A stretch of 43,545 nt of DNA from an uncultured Lachnospiraceae bacterium (GCA_910588215.1 CAJUQJ010000034.1:1-43545); one strand, 5' to 3'. Counted from the stretch's first letter, positions 34,290 through 42,723 are shown. Notes: generated from the letters alone by a model not told the origin. Program-made: numbers and translations.

Positions 34290-35399
34290 CTATCTTTTAC
34301 GATATACAAACTCTCTCTGGAAAAGGAAGCTGACGAAGAACAAAAACACGTCCACCGGCATCTTCACAGCCACTTCCACACCGCCAAGCAGGCCATACAG
34401 ACCGTTGACCAACAAAGCGCTGCACATCATCTGGCATACCGCCAGCAGGAAATATCTGGCCGCCGTGATCGCCATCCTCTCTCTGCTCTGAAACACCACC
34501 TTATAGTTGATCAGAAAGTTATAGACAGCGGAGATCACCCGCGCAAACACCGTCGATATGATGATGTAGGGCACCCCCCACAGCCCGCCCTCCTGCGTAT
34601 GCAGAAGAGTGCAGAACAAATGAAAGAGCAACAGGTCCACCACACTGGAAGACAGGGACGAGAACAGGAACTTCCCGAACACCAGATAAATCCTCAGAGA
34701 ATCCTTGATCGGGTTAAAATGGCTGGTCCTGTTTTCTTCGATATAGATCGTCTTCACCGGCACTTCCAAGATCGGGATCGTAAGATTTTTCGTCTCGATC
34801 AGCATATTAGTCTCATACTCGAAACGCTCTCCCTTAACCTCCATCAGCTTTTCCATGAAAAAGGCAGGAACGGCCCGCAGCCCTGTCTGGGTATCCGACA
34901 CCGAAAGCCCCAGCAGATATCGGAATACCTGTCTGGTACATTTATTGCCGAAAGATGACCTTGCAGGCACCCCGGGCCCGTCAAAATCCCGACAGCCCAA
35001 TATCAGGCTCTCCGGGTTCTCCCACAGCTTCCGCATACAGGCCAGAATGTCCGCCGGCGTATGCTGCCCGTCCGAATCCGCCGTCACGCAGCCCGGCATG
35101 GCGCTCCCGGCCTTCCTTGTACTTTCGCCGCCGGATGTACCGCCGTAGGTAAGCAGACAATGGTTGAAGGCCGTCTTGAGCGCCCTGCCTTTGCCCAGAT
35201 TCACCGCATGGCGCAGCACCTCACAGTTCGTAAAAGCCGCCGCCCGCGTAAAGAAGGACGCATACTGCTCCCCGCTGCCGTCGTCCACCACGATCACATG
35301 CCGGATGCCCGCCTCCTGCAAAGCGGCGAGAAGTGTTATTAACTTTTCATCCGGCTCATAAGAAGGTATGATCACCGGTATCTCATAATAAGAAGGCAT
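34290..35399 (-). CDS. GT2 glycosyltransferase fused to a GtrA-like membrane domain
   Basis: 369 residues in two parts. The first ~230 are a GT2 core: PVIIPSYEPDEKL, VIVVDDGSG, AVNLGKGRALKTAF, and TADSDGQHTPADI (DXD), then LSVSDTQTGLRA, typical of DPM1-like enzymes. The last ~130 form a four-helix GtrA-like domain (LFSSLSSSVVDLLLFHLF, VISAVYNFLINYKVVF, ending FLFQREFVYR). Such fusions make and move polyprenyl-phosphate sugars. Co-directional with and 42 bases after the GT-C-like gene, which would use that donor. Confidence 0.9.
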   Translation of the reverse strand: MPSYYEIPVIIPSYEPDEKLITLLAALQEAGIRHVIVVDDGSGEQYASFFTRAAAFTNCEVLRHAVNLGKGRALKTAFNHCLLTYGGTSGGESTRKAGSAMPGCVTADSDGQHTPADILACMRKLWENPESLILGCRDFDGPGVPARSSFGNKCTRQVFRYLLGLSVSDTQTGLRAVPAFFMEKLMEVKGERFEYETNMLIETKNLTIPILEVPVKTIYIEENRTSHFNPIKDSLRIYLVFGKFLFSSLSSSVVDLLLFHLFCTLLHTQEGGLWGVPYIIISTVFARVISAVYNFLINYKVVFQSRERMAITAARYFLLAVCQMMCSALLVNGLYGLLGGVEVAVKMPVDVFLFFVSFLFQREFVYRKR

Positions 35400-35441
35400 A
35401 AAACGCCCCTTTCTATCTCCAAAGTTCCAAAGCAGGTTCGC

Positions 35442-37442
35442 CTAATGCTGTTCGCCGACACTTACCAAACGGAGCACGCCGCCTTCGTCCACGATCCTAT
35501 ACAGCACCCCACAGGCAAACTCACCCGTCTCCATGATCTCGTCAAAGACGGCGCCCGCATCCGCTTCCGTCTCCTCCGCATAGAGGTACCCTGCGTGGGA
35601 AGCCCTGATCTCCTGCACCATCCAGTCTGTCGGCGCATCCTCCAGGTTTACACTGCGGTATACGACGGACACCGGCGATGCCTCATACCCAAGATAACTG
35701 TTATTCACCCAGCGGGGCGCATCCCCACGCCTGATATAACAGACCCGTGCATCGCCTGCCGTTTCCAAGGGCTGCGGTGACGAACGTAAGACCTTCAGAA
35801 ACTGCATCTCGTCCGCTCCGATCATATCCGCCCGCTCCTGCAGGCAGACCTCCACATCGCTACGATAACCAATGAGACCATGATACCCAACCTGATAGCC
35901 CGCTGTCAATGCCACGAACAAAATAAACCCCAGGCACGTGCCGTATTGTTGTAAAAAGTACGGTAACCTATCTTTAGCAAAAAACCGCTCCCCGTGACGC
36001 AGCCAGATCGCTGCCAGAAAAAGCAGCGTCCCGATGGTAAACGGCGCACCGTAGCGCTCGATGGAAGAGATCATCCCCGACGGCTCCAAATACTGGGTCT
36101 CGGTGGCAAAGATCGTAATATGGGCCAGAAATATGATTCCATAGAACACCGCTCCGCTGACCATGCTGAAGCCAAGCACAATTCGGCCTGTCTTCTCCGG
36201 CAACAAATGCATCTTGTAGAAAAGGATCACCACCAGACATACACACAGATACAGCCCCAAAGGCGTCAAGTCAATGGCAATGCTCCGTTCCTTATGCAGC
36301 GGGGAAGTCACGAAAGCCCGCAGAAAGGCGGCCGCAAATTCTCTTGTATAACCGGAAATACCGTACTCGTCAGTGGTCATATACTTGACCGCAGTGGCGG
36401 TGGTCTTCGTGATTCGCCGCATCAGCAGGCAGAAAATCATCCAGCTGCCGCCCGTCAGCAATGGAAGCCCGACCGTCAGCAGCAGGGCCTTCGTCTTCCT
36501 TGCCTGACAATACCGCTCCCTGCCGCCTGCTTCTGTCCGGACATCGTCTCGCTGCCCATGTCCCATAACACTTCGACGATGCAGCACCAGGAAGAGCAGC
36601 CCAAACAACGCCCACACGAATCCGACGGATTTGACCAGTACCAGCACTCCCAGATAAAGGCCCAACCTGCCATAGTAAAACAACTCCCCCTTACCGGTAT
36701 CACCGGCTTCCCTCTCCTGATCCGTCACGGCCCACAGAAATCCGCCATAGATACAGGCCATAGTCAGATCCGCGCAGAATCCGTCGTACCCGTACACTTC
36801 CGCAATGCTCGGAAAAAACCAAAGCGCCGCCGCCATCAGGGCCATGACGATCGGATTCCTGCCCTTCAGACTGCGCAACAGCGGCAACAGGAACGCAAGA
36901 TTCATCACATAGTAACCCGCAAAAGCAAGTCCCTCCCTGAAGTCCCGGGGATCAAAATGCAAAAACCACCACTTGACCAACTGCCCACCGGGCGGATAAT
37001 CTCCGAATTCCGGAGCTGCATTTCCATATTCTCCCGCAAAACCGTCCAGGTAATAGAGGGATTTCACATCCGTCGCCCAGAAATTGATGTCATCCCACCA
37101 AGACACCACCTTGCCCGACGTACACAGTACCACCGCTAACAGTAAAAGGGCGGCCGTAAGAAAGGACGGTTCTCCCATCTTCCGAAGGCACATCCTAACG
37201 ACCCCTGTCCTCTGTTCCTTCTTCCTGCTCACGATCCACACCACCGACAGCCCGATCACGCCCCCTGCGATCTCGTCGATCCAGGACAGATGATGCAGCA
37301 TCGCCAGCCCATACAACACAAGCACAAGCACACAGATAAATACCGGCATTACTTCCACCAGACTCACTTTAAAATATCCCGCCAGCCACAAGATACAGGC
37401 CAGCGCAAAGCAGATATGTAAAACCGCAGTCAAACTCAGCAT
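35442..37442 (-). CDS. polytopic GT-C-like membrane glycosyltransferase
   Basis: About 666 residues with ten or more hydrophobic helices. After the first helices, WWDDINFWATDVKSLYYLDG places acidic residues in the first external loop, the GT-C hallmark; GDYPPGGQLVKWWFLHF follows. A soluble C-terminal part has SSPQPLETAGDARVCYI. I prefer the ATG at 37442 because AAGGAG lies five bases upstream; a GTG at 37448 is too close. It forms a two-gene unit with the GT2-GtrA gene, plausibly a donor maker and user for a wall or capsule glycan. Confidence 0.75.
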   Translation of the reverse strand: MLSLTAVLHICFALACILWLAGYFKVSLVEVMPVFICVLVLVLYGLAMLHHLSWIDEIAGGVIGLSVVWIVSRKKEQRTGVVRMCLRKMGEPSFLTAALLLLAVVLCTSGKVVSWWDDINFWATDVKSLYYLDGFAGEYGNAAPEFGDYPPGGQLVKWWFLHFDPRDFREGLAFAGYYVMNLAFLLPLLRSLKGRNPIVMALMAAALWFFPSIAEVYGYDGFCADLTMACIYGGFLWAVTDQEREAGDTGKGELFYYGRLGLYLGVLVLVKSVGFVWALFGLLFLVLHRRSVMGHGQRDDVRTEAGGRERYCQARKTKALLLTVGLPLLTGGSWMIFCLLMRRITKTTATAVKYMTTDEYGISGYTREFAAAFLRAFVTSPLHKERSIAIDLTPLGLYLCVCLVVILFYKMHLLPEKTGRIVLGFSMVSGAVFYGIIFLAHITIFATETQYLEPSGMISSIERYGAPFTIGTLLFLAAIWLRHGERFFAKDRLPYFLQQYGTCLGFILFVALTAGYQVGYHGLIGYRSDVEVCLQERADMIGADEMQFLKVLRSSPQPLETAGDARVCYIRRGDAPRWVNNSYLGYEASPVSVVYRSVNLEDAPTDWMVQEIRASHAGYLYAEETEADAGAVFDEIMETGEFACGVLYRIVDEGGVLRLVSVGEQH

Positions 37443-37465
37443 AACCACTCCTTAACAAAACATCA

Positions 37466-37485
37466 CCCTGTCACTGTTGACAGGG
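37466..37485 (-). terminator. terminator downstream of hpf
   Basis: CCCTGTCA/TGACAGGG (37466-37485), followed on the minus strand by TGATGTTTTG. It ends the hpf transcript immediately before the ribosome site of the next gene. Confidence 0.7.
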
Positions 37486-37516
37486 CGACGCTTCTTCCTA
37501 AACTCCATCATGCTCA

Positions 37517-37550
37517 GCCTGCCGTCCGGCGGGCTGCATGGCCATCCATA
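37517..37550. repeat. REP-like unit, copy C (inverted)
   Basis: Contains CAGCCTGCCG/CGGCGGGCTG folding plus GCATGGCCATCCATA, the reverse complement of the core of copies A and B at 8398-8537. Lies in the hpf 3' region. Confidence 0.7.
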
Positions 37551-37612
37551 CTCAGATAGATCTATGATCGCTTTCTTCTCCAATTCATCGACTACATCAA
37601 ACACGGAACCGT

Positions 37613-38140
37613 TTAAACTTCCGGTTCGATCAGTCCATAGGTATTGCCTTTGCGCTTATACACCACGTTAACCTGGTCCGTCTCCGCATTACAGAACACA
37701 TAGAAGCTGTGGCCCAGAAGTTCCATCTGCACACAGGCATCTTCCGGATACATGGGCTTGATATCGAATCTCTTAGTACGCAGGATCTGTACTTCCTCGT
37801 CATCCATATAATCTTTCTCAATAAACTCCTGACGGAAATTCGGTGACGACTGTTTCTTATCGATCAGCTTATTCTTATATTTCTTAAGCTGCCGCTCGAT
37901 GATCTCTTCCACCAGATCGATGGATACATACATATCGCTGCTGACCTGCTCGGAACGAATGATATTACCCTTCACCGGGATCGTCACTTCTATCTTCTGC
38001 CTGTCCTTCTCAACGCTTAAGGTAACATGTGCTTCCGTCTCCGCCGTAAAGTACTTCTCCAGCTTGCCAATCTTGTCCTCTACTGCCGCTCTTAACCCCT
38101 CTGTTACTTCAATATTCTTTCCAACAATAATAAATTTCAT
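37613..38140 (-). CDS. hpf: long-form ribosome hibernation promoting factor
   Basis: Dimerises 70S ribosomes into inactive 100S particles in slow growth. About 175 residues: an S30AE N-terminal domain (FIIVGKNIEVTEGLRAAVED through DMYVSIDLVEEIIERQLKKY) and a C-terminal dimerisation domain (RTKRFDIKPMYPEDACVQME, GHSFYVFCNAETDQVNVVY). The ATG at 38140 is chosen because GGAAGGG lies nine bases upstream. It has its own promoter and terminator. Confidence 0.95.
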   Translation of the reverse strand: MKFIIVGKNIEVTEGLRAAVEDKIGKLEKYFTAETEAHVTLSVEKDRQKIEVTIPVKGNIIRSEQVSSDMYVSIDLVEEIIERQLKKYKNKLIDKKQSSPNFRQEFIEKDYMDDEEVQILRTKRFDIKPMYPEDACVQMELLGHSFYVFCNAETDQVNVVYKRKGNTYGLIEPEV

Positions 38141-38175
38141 ATCACTCATCCCTTCCATTGGATTATTGTATAGTC

Positions 38176-38205
38176 ATTATAGCATATTTGTAGTCTGTGT
38201 TGCAA
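38176..38205 (-). promoter_or_regulatory. hpf promoter
   Basis: On the minus strand: -35 TTGCAA (38200-38205), 18-bp spacer, perfect -10 TATAAT (38176-38181). The start point is about 30 bases before the ATG. Confidence 0.65.
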
Positions 38206-38281
38206 CAATTCATGTGATATGTTTCATTTTTTCCGTAACATTGTGGTTGCCATGTAACCACAATGCACACAAAATGCATCC

Positions 38282-38353
38282 AAAAAAGTAAATTCCTTCG
38301 GAATTAAAAAAGTGAATTCCTTCGGAATTAAAAAAGTAAATTCCTTCGGAATT
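38282..38353. repeat. three tandem 24-bp hairpin repeats
   Basis: Units at 38282-38305, 38306-38329 and 38330-38353, each AAAAAAGTAAATTCC followed by TTCGGAATT (second unit GTGAATT). Each unit is itself a hairpin, AATTCC-ttc-GGAATT. Confidence 0.9.
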
Positions 38354-38357
38354 AACT

Positions 38358-38506
38358 TTGCACTTTGGCGCTTGCATAACTCACAAAATCGTATACAGAG
38401 CGATTTTGCTCGCGGAATAGTGCAAGGCTGAACTGTTACTTTTTTCCTCCATTCTGAAGCGTCAAGTACTTTTCTTCATTTTCTCCAGAAAAAATGACAG
38501 TTCAGC
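38358..38506. repeat. nested hairpins with GGCTGAACTGTTAC motif
   Basis: TTGCACT/AGTGCAA (38358-38425) encloses CAAAATCG/CGATTTTG (38384-38408). GGCTGAACTGTTAC at 38426-38439 equals the end of the 174-bp element at 18778, and its inverse ACAGTTCAGC recurs at 38497-38506. Confidence 0.6.
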
Positions 38507-38551
38507 ACTACTTCACAAAACATTCGTTCTTTCAGTTTCCATAACTTCTGC

Positions 38552-38649
38552 TTGTCCACATCCCCAAAAACCTGTGGATATCGTGGATAACTCGGTGTAT
38601 AAGTGGTTTTTCCGCTCAAATCCGCCATTTCTTCCTGTGGATATCCACA
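38552..38649. other. cluster of five DnaA-box-like 9-mers
   Basis: Compared with TTATCCACA: TTGTCCACA (38552), TGTGGATAT (38573), CGTGGATAA (38582), TGTGGATAT (38636) and ATATCCACA (38641), each with one mismatch, the last two forming the palindrome TGTGGATATCCACA. All lie within 98 bp of gene-free DNA, with no dnaA or dnaN nearby. Confidence 0.6.
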
Positions 38650-38913
38650 CCTCCTTTTCGCGTGAATCTCACAGCACGGTTTTGCACTTTGTACAAGATA
38701 TACAAATGAGATGATCCCGTTCCGCCACAATGCGATCATTGCCTTTCCCTCTCCTCCCCTTAGGTCTTGAGGGTCTTGAACACTTTGCAGCGCCAGATGC
38801 ATATCACGCAGCAGTAAATTACCTCATGCAGCCGTGCGCATATGGTTTTTATTTTATAGGAAAATTATTCGCTTCAGCATTTCATAGCAGCAAGGACTTT
38901 CCTATGTGCAAAG
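38650..38913. other. gene-free stretch
   Basis: No convincing gene or RNA was found between the DnaA-box cluster and the NlpC/P60 terminator. A 108-codon minus-strand frame (38476-38802) runs through the DnaA boxes and hairpins and is probably chance. Confidence 0.4.
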
Positions 38914-38939
38914 AAGGCAGCCGATCACTCGGCTGCCTT
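38914..38939 (-). terminator. intrinsic terminator of the NlpC/P60 gene
   Basis: AAGGCAGCCGA (38914-38924), loop TCAC, TCGGCTGCCTT (38929-38939), then TTCTTTG on the minus strand, 45 bases after the stop codon. Confidence 0.9.
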
Positions 38940-38983
38940 ACTCAATTTACATTCTCACTGACAGTTACCTGTCTCTGCACTTA

Positions 38984-40282
38984 CTAGAAGATTCTTCTGA
39001 TCGAAAGGATCGGACGGTAAGTCGCACTGGAAACAATGATACCTGTCTTGGAAGTAGACGCATGTACCAGCTGCCCATTACCTGCATAGATTCCCACATG
39101 GCCGGAATAACATACGATGTCGCCAGGCTGTGCATTCTCGATACCATTTACCGTTGCCCCCACGTTTCTGTCCGCTGCGGAAGAATGCGGCAGGCTTACC
39201 CCAAAGTTATTATAAACGCTCATCACGAATCCGGAGCAGTCTGCACCGTTGGTCAGACTGGTGCCACCGTATACGTAAGGATTTCCTACAAATTGCATTG
39301 CAAACTTAACAACATCGGCTCCCGTGCTGCCGGTAGGACTCTGATACGTCTTACCGCCATCCGTAGTGGAAGAAGAGGACGAAGATTTGGATGACATCTT
39401 CTTATTCGCCGCTTCCTGAGCCGCTCTTCTGGCCGCCTCTTCCTTCTCCAGTCTTGCCCTCTCTTCTTCGATGGACTCTGCCTTCACAAATTCTGTCGAT
39501 AAAGTAACGTAATCATTAGATACGTAACCGTCACCTTCCTCTATATTGACCTTCACCCAGCCATCCAGCTCTTCCGTGACGATCAACTCATCCTCAATGG
39601 GCACCAGACCGAGTACGGCCTCTTCCAAACCGGGCTGTTCACGTACCTTAAGTGTTGTCGTTGTAACGGTTGCGATCCGCGTTCCCACTTCCTTCGCATA
39701 ATCTACAGCCGCATCACCGGTCACACAATATTCACCCTTCACATACCCTTCCACGGAACCGGACTTGATCTTGTACCAGCCGTTCTCCTCTTCGATAAAA
39801 TTACCTACCGACTTATTATACAGCTTACCTACGATCTCGCCTTCCTCACTGGGCAGATTCCTGATATTAACATAATCGTTAACTTTGGCAATGACCAGAT
39901 TCTTAAACCCTTCCTCTTCTTCAGACAACCCCGTATTGGCAGCTTCTTTCAGATCTCTCGTATATCCCTCACTGACCACTACCGTATCTTCTATCTTCTT
40001 GGAGTGAGCGGCGCTGACCTTATTACTCGTACTCGCCAGATCCGCGAAGCCTCCCACCTGAGCACTGCCCACGCTTGTTCCGTCAGCTTCCGCATTCTTC
40101 TCGGCTTCTTCCTGCAAGCTGGAAAGCGCTGTAGATTTCTCCTGATCCTGCAAAGAGAAGTCTATGCCTGCGGAAGGAAGGACCTTACTGACACTGTCAC
40201 TTGCATTCACATCCATTCCCAGTCCGCCCAAAGCAAGAACTGCTGTCATTGCACATGCTGCTATTTTCACATTCTTCTTCAT
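38984..40282 (-). CDS. secreted SH3-NlpC/P60 cell-wall hydrolase
   Basis: 432 residues. A signal peptide (MKKNVKIAACAMTAVLALGG) is followed by two SH3b wall-binding domains (about 130-190, VNDYVNIRNLPSEEGEIVG; and 205-265, TLKVREQPGLEEAVLG), a Glu/Ala-rich linker with a serine run, and a C-terminal NlpC/P60 peptidase. The catalytic Cys is in NGADCSGFVMSVYNN, His in CYSGHVGIYAG, and the third polar residue is the His in QLVHAST. It would cleave gamma-D-Glu-diaminopimelate bonds. Own promoter and terminator. Confidence 0.94.
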   Translation of the reverse strand: MKKNVKIAACAMTAVLALGGLGMDVNASDSVSKVLPSAGIDFSLQDQEKSTALSSLQEEAEKNAEADGTSVGSAQVGGFADLASTSNKVSAAHSKKIEDTVVVSEGYTRDLKEAANTGLSEEEEGFKNLVIAKVNDYVNIRNLPSEEGEIVGKLYNKSVGNFIEEENGWYKIKSGSVEGYVKGEYCVTGDAAVDYAKEVGTRIATVTTTTLKVREQPGLEEAVLGLVPIEDELIVTEELDGWVKVNIEEGDGYVSNDYVTLSTEFVKAESIEEERARLEKEEAARRAAQEAANKKMSSKSSSSSSTTDGGKTYQSPTGSTGADVVKFAMQFVGNPYVYGGTSLTNGADCSGFVMSVYNNFGVSLPHSSAADRNVGATVNGIENAQPGDIVCYSGHVGIYAGNGQLVHASTSKTGIIVSSATYRPILSIRRIF

Positions 40283-40382
40283 GATATACCTCTCGCGAAT
40301 ATTACGAAGGATGCCGTAACATTCCTTATATGTGTATTAAAAACCCATCTCATTTGTTACAAAATTGTTACATCTGGGTATT

Positions 40383-40411
40383 ATAATATCATCGAAGAAT
40401 CCTTTTGTCAA
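40383..40411 (-). promoter_or_regulatory. promoter of the NlpC/P60 gene
   Basis: On the minus strand: perfect -35 TTGACA (40406-40411), 17-bp spacer, -10 TATTAT (40383-40388). The ~95-base leader holds two direct TTGTTACA copies inside an ACCCA/TGGGT inverted pair (about 40348-40380). Too short for a ydaO-type c-di-AMP riboswitch. Confidence 0.7.
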
Positions 40412-40668
40412 CCACAGCATATTCAAAAAAAATTGCCATCATATGCAAGTTCTTGTACTTTATTACAAGATTCTGATCATTTGCACTATGTTGCCATTCA
40501 CTGCTTCATCAGCCTGTAGTAACGGCATTTGGGCATTTCCAGCCTCCTGGTGCAAAGCCGAATGCTCTAATGTCTACCGCTCCCGGTCGTAAATACGCAG
40601 TTTTCGCACCGCGCCTTTGAATGGTAACACAATTATTACAAATATTAAATTTATTACGGTTTATTTCC
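40412..40668. other. gap between NlpC/P60 and trxB
   Basis: About 257 bases without a gene. I see no clear terminator for trxB and no repeat family; a CAAGATTC-type AT-rich segment is the only feature. Confidence 0.3.
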
Positions 40669-41583
40669 TTAATTTCCGTTCAGATATCTCTCCGCCGACG
40701 CCACTGCACAAGCCCCGTCGGCTACCGCCGTAATGATCTGTCGCACCTGTTTCGTCCGAAGATCTCCCGCCGCAAAGATGCCCGGTACTTTCGTAGCACA
40801 GTCTTCACCGGCCAGTACATATCCTTTCTCATCACAAGGCACATTGTCCCGGAATGCCTGCGTATTCGGCTGCATCCCCACCGCAATGAAAACGCCCTCC
40901 ACCGGCAGTTCCTCTTCCGTCCCGTCCTCGACCTGCCGCAGTGTTATCTGCTCCACCAGCCCGGAGCCGGAGACAGCCGACAACGTTCTGCTCCACAGGA
41001 TTTCCACATTGTCACAATCTGACAGCTTGTTCTGCAGACTTTTCGCTGCGCGCAGGCTGTCTCTGCGATGAATCAGATAGACCTTCCGGCAGAGCCGCGC
41101 CAGATAAATGGCATCTTCCGCCGCCACATCTCCGCCGCCTACCACCGCCACGTCCCGCCCTCTGAAAAAAGCGCCGTCGCAGGTAGCACAGTAGGAAACC
41201 CCTTTGCCTCTATACTCCTCCTCCCCTGGAATGTTCAGCATGGCATGTTCTGCCCCCGTAGCCAGGATCAGCGTCTTCGCCTCATAGACTGCTCCGTCCG
41301 CCGTCTCCACTGTCTTACTCTGTCCGTGGTCGATCACCGCCGTCACCTCTGCTGTCTTACACGACACACCCATGGCATCCGCGTGCTCCCTGAATTTCAT
41401 CCCCATATCAAACCCATTCATGCCGGGCATCCCCAGGTAGTTGTCCACTTCATAAGTATTCAAAACCTGGCCGCCGCTCATGGGCTTTCCCTCCAGTACC
41501 AGCAGGTCCAGTCCTGCACGGATCCCGTATACCGCCGCAGATAATCCCGCCGGCCCTGAACCGATAACGATCAAATCATACAT
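40669..41583 (-). CDS. trxB: thioredoxin reductase-like flavoprotein
   Basis: 304 residues, the normal TrxB length. FAD site LIVIGSGPAGLSAAVYGIRAG, redox disulphide YCATCDGAFF (CxxC), NADPH site VAVVGGGDVAAEDAIYL with HRRDSLRA, and C-terminal IFAAGDLRTKQVRQIITAVADGA. Usual thioredoxin reductases end in a similar GDV/CAVASAE motif. AAAGGAGA precedes the ATG. No thioredoxin gene is adjacent, so the partner may be elsewhere. Confidence 0.92.
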   Translation of the reverse strand: MYDLIVIGSGPAGLSAAVYGIRAGLDLLVLEGKPMSGGQVLNTYEVDNYLGMPGMNGFDMGMKFREHADAMGVSCKTAEVTAVIDHGQSKTVETADGAVYEAKTLILATGAEHAMLNIPGEEEYRGKGVSYCATCDGAFFRGRDVAVVGGGDVAAEDAIYLARLCRKVYLIHRRDSLRAAKSLQNKLSDCDNVEILWSRTLSAVSGSGLVEQITLRQVEDGTEEELPVEGVFIAVGMQPNTQAFRDNVPCDEKGYVLAGEDCATKVPGIFAAGDLRTKQVRQIITAVADGACAVASAERYLNGN

Positions 41584-41646
41584 GACTATAAATCTCCTTT
41601 CTCAATCTGGCAGACTGTTACACATTAGGGTTCAGAACACCGTGAA

Positions 41647-41694
41647 CCAATGTCAATAAGTCAACCGGACGTGCCGCTTAACTAACTGACTTGG
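41647..41694. repeat. imperfect long hairpin sharing the GTCAGTTAGTTAA repeat
   Basis: CCAATGTCA (41647-41655) pairs with TGACTTGG (41687-41694) with a bulge, the stem continuing inward with several mismatches toward CCGG/CCG. The part GCCAAGTCAGTTAGTTAA (minus strand) matches 16681-16698. Confidence 0.55.
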
Positions 41695-41746
41695 CCATGA
41701 ACAATAACCTGAATCTGCCTTACAAACAAATCGCATAACGGATAAT

Positions 41747-41849
41747 TATAGTAAACGACATAACAAATTTCTGCTTCCGGTTCCTGCCAAAGCCATATAC
41801 GGGAGCTTTTGCAGGACCGAAAACGAAATTTTTAATGTCGTTAACTATA
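41747..41849. mobile_element. MITE-like element, full copy 2 (inverted relative to copy 1)
   Basis: 103 bp with inverted ends TATAGTAAACGACAT and ATGTCGTTAACTATA-like, interior matching the complement of 11838-11939. Lies upstream of trxB and of the divergent SDR gene. Confidence 0.8.
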
Positions 41850-41970
41850 AAGTTTACTCCACAGTCTCTCCGTGCTATAATGGCCACACGACGACCCTAA
41901 AGCAATCTTGATTGTCATAGAATCTATTATACCACAAATACATCTTCTATAACATGCGGAGAATCCTGTT

Positions 41971-42723
41971 ATGCAAAAAGAACACTTCCCAACCGTACAA
42001 AACGAACCAAAATACGCTCTGGTCACAGGCGCTTCCCGCGGCATCGGCCGTGCCATCGCCGAAAGGCTGGCCAAAGAAGGCTTTCATCTGTATCTGACCT
42101 GCAGTCAATCTGCCAATCTGCTGCTTCCCTTTGCAAAAGACCTGGCAGACCGCTATGCAATTTCCTGTGTACCCTTTATCGCCGATATGGGCAATTGCAC
42201 CGATGTAGAAAGGATTTTTCAGCAGATTCCGTCATTGAGTGTACTGGTCAACAACGCCGGAATCTCCTATATAGGACTATTACATGAAATGACTACTGCC
42301 GATTGGCAGAATATAATGCGCACGAATTTAGACGCGGTCTTCTATACCAGCCGCCTTGCCATTCCTCTGATGCTGCATGACCATGCCGGAAAGATCATCA
42401 ACATTTCTTCTGTCTGGGGAAATGTGGGCGCTTCTATGGAGACTGCCTATTCCGCCTCCAAAGGCGGCGTTAACAGCTTCACCAAAGCACTGGCCAAAGA
42501 ACTGGCTCCCAGCGGCATTCAAGTCAATGCGATTGCCTGCGGCATGATCGACACGGATATGAATCAATGTTTTACAGATGAGGATATAGAAGCTTTGCGA
42601 CAGGAAATACCGGCTGACCGAATTGGTCAGTCCGCAGAAGTGGCAGAAATGGTGGTTTCTCTGCTCCATGCTCCCGATTACTTGACCGGTCAAGTCATTG
42701 GACTGGATGGCGGATGGATATAA
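41971..42723 (+). CDS. short-chain dehydrogenase/reductase (FabG-like)
   Basis: NAD(P)-dependent oxidoreductase of 250 residues. Cofactor site LVTGASRGIGRAIAERL, NNAG motif in LVNNAGISY, catalytic Ser in NISSVWGN and YxxxK in YSASKGGV, ending IGLDGGW. It looks like a FabG-type 3-oxoacyl-ACP reductase, but isolated from other fab genes, so the substrate may differ. CGGAGA precedes the ATG. Confidence 0.9.
   Translation: MQKEHFPTVQNEPKYALVTGASRGIGRAIAERLAKEGFHLYLTCSQSANLLLPFAKDLADRYAISCVPFIADMGNCTDVERIFQQIPSLSVLVNNAGISYIGLLHEMTTADWQNIMRTNLDAVFYTSRLAIPLMLHDHAGKIINISSVWGNVGASMETAYSASKGGVNSFTKALAKELAPSGIQVNAIACGMIDTDMNQCFTDEDIEALRQEIPADRIGQSAEVAEMVVSLLHAPDYLTGQVIGLDGGWI

Noticed and set aside
35994..37139. 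381-codon plus-strand frame
   Set aside because: Antisense to the membrane protein; Gln/His/Arg-rich with no recognisable domain.
38282..38353. CRISPR array
   Set aside because: Units are directly adjacent with no spacers and no cas genes.
38552..38649. Chromosome origin oriC
   Set aside because: No dnaA, dnaN, rpmH or other origin genes are near; only the box cluster is supported.
40283..40382. ydaO-type c-di-AMP riboswitch before the NlpC/P60 gene
   Set aside because: The leader is under 100 bases and lacks the conserved core.
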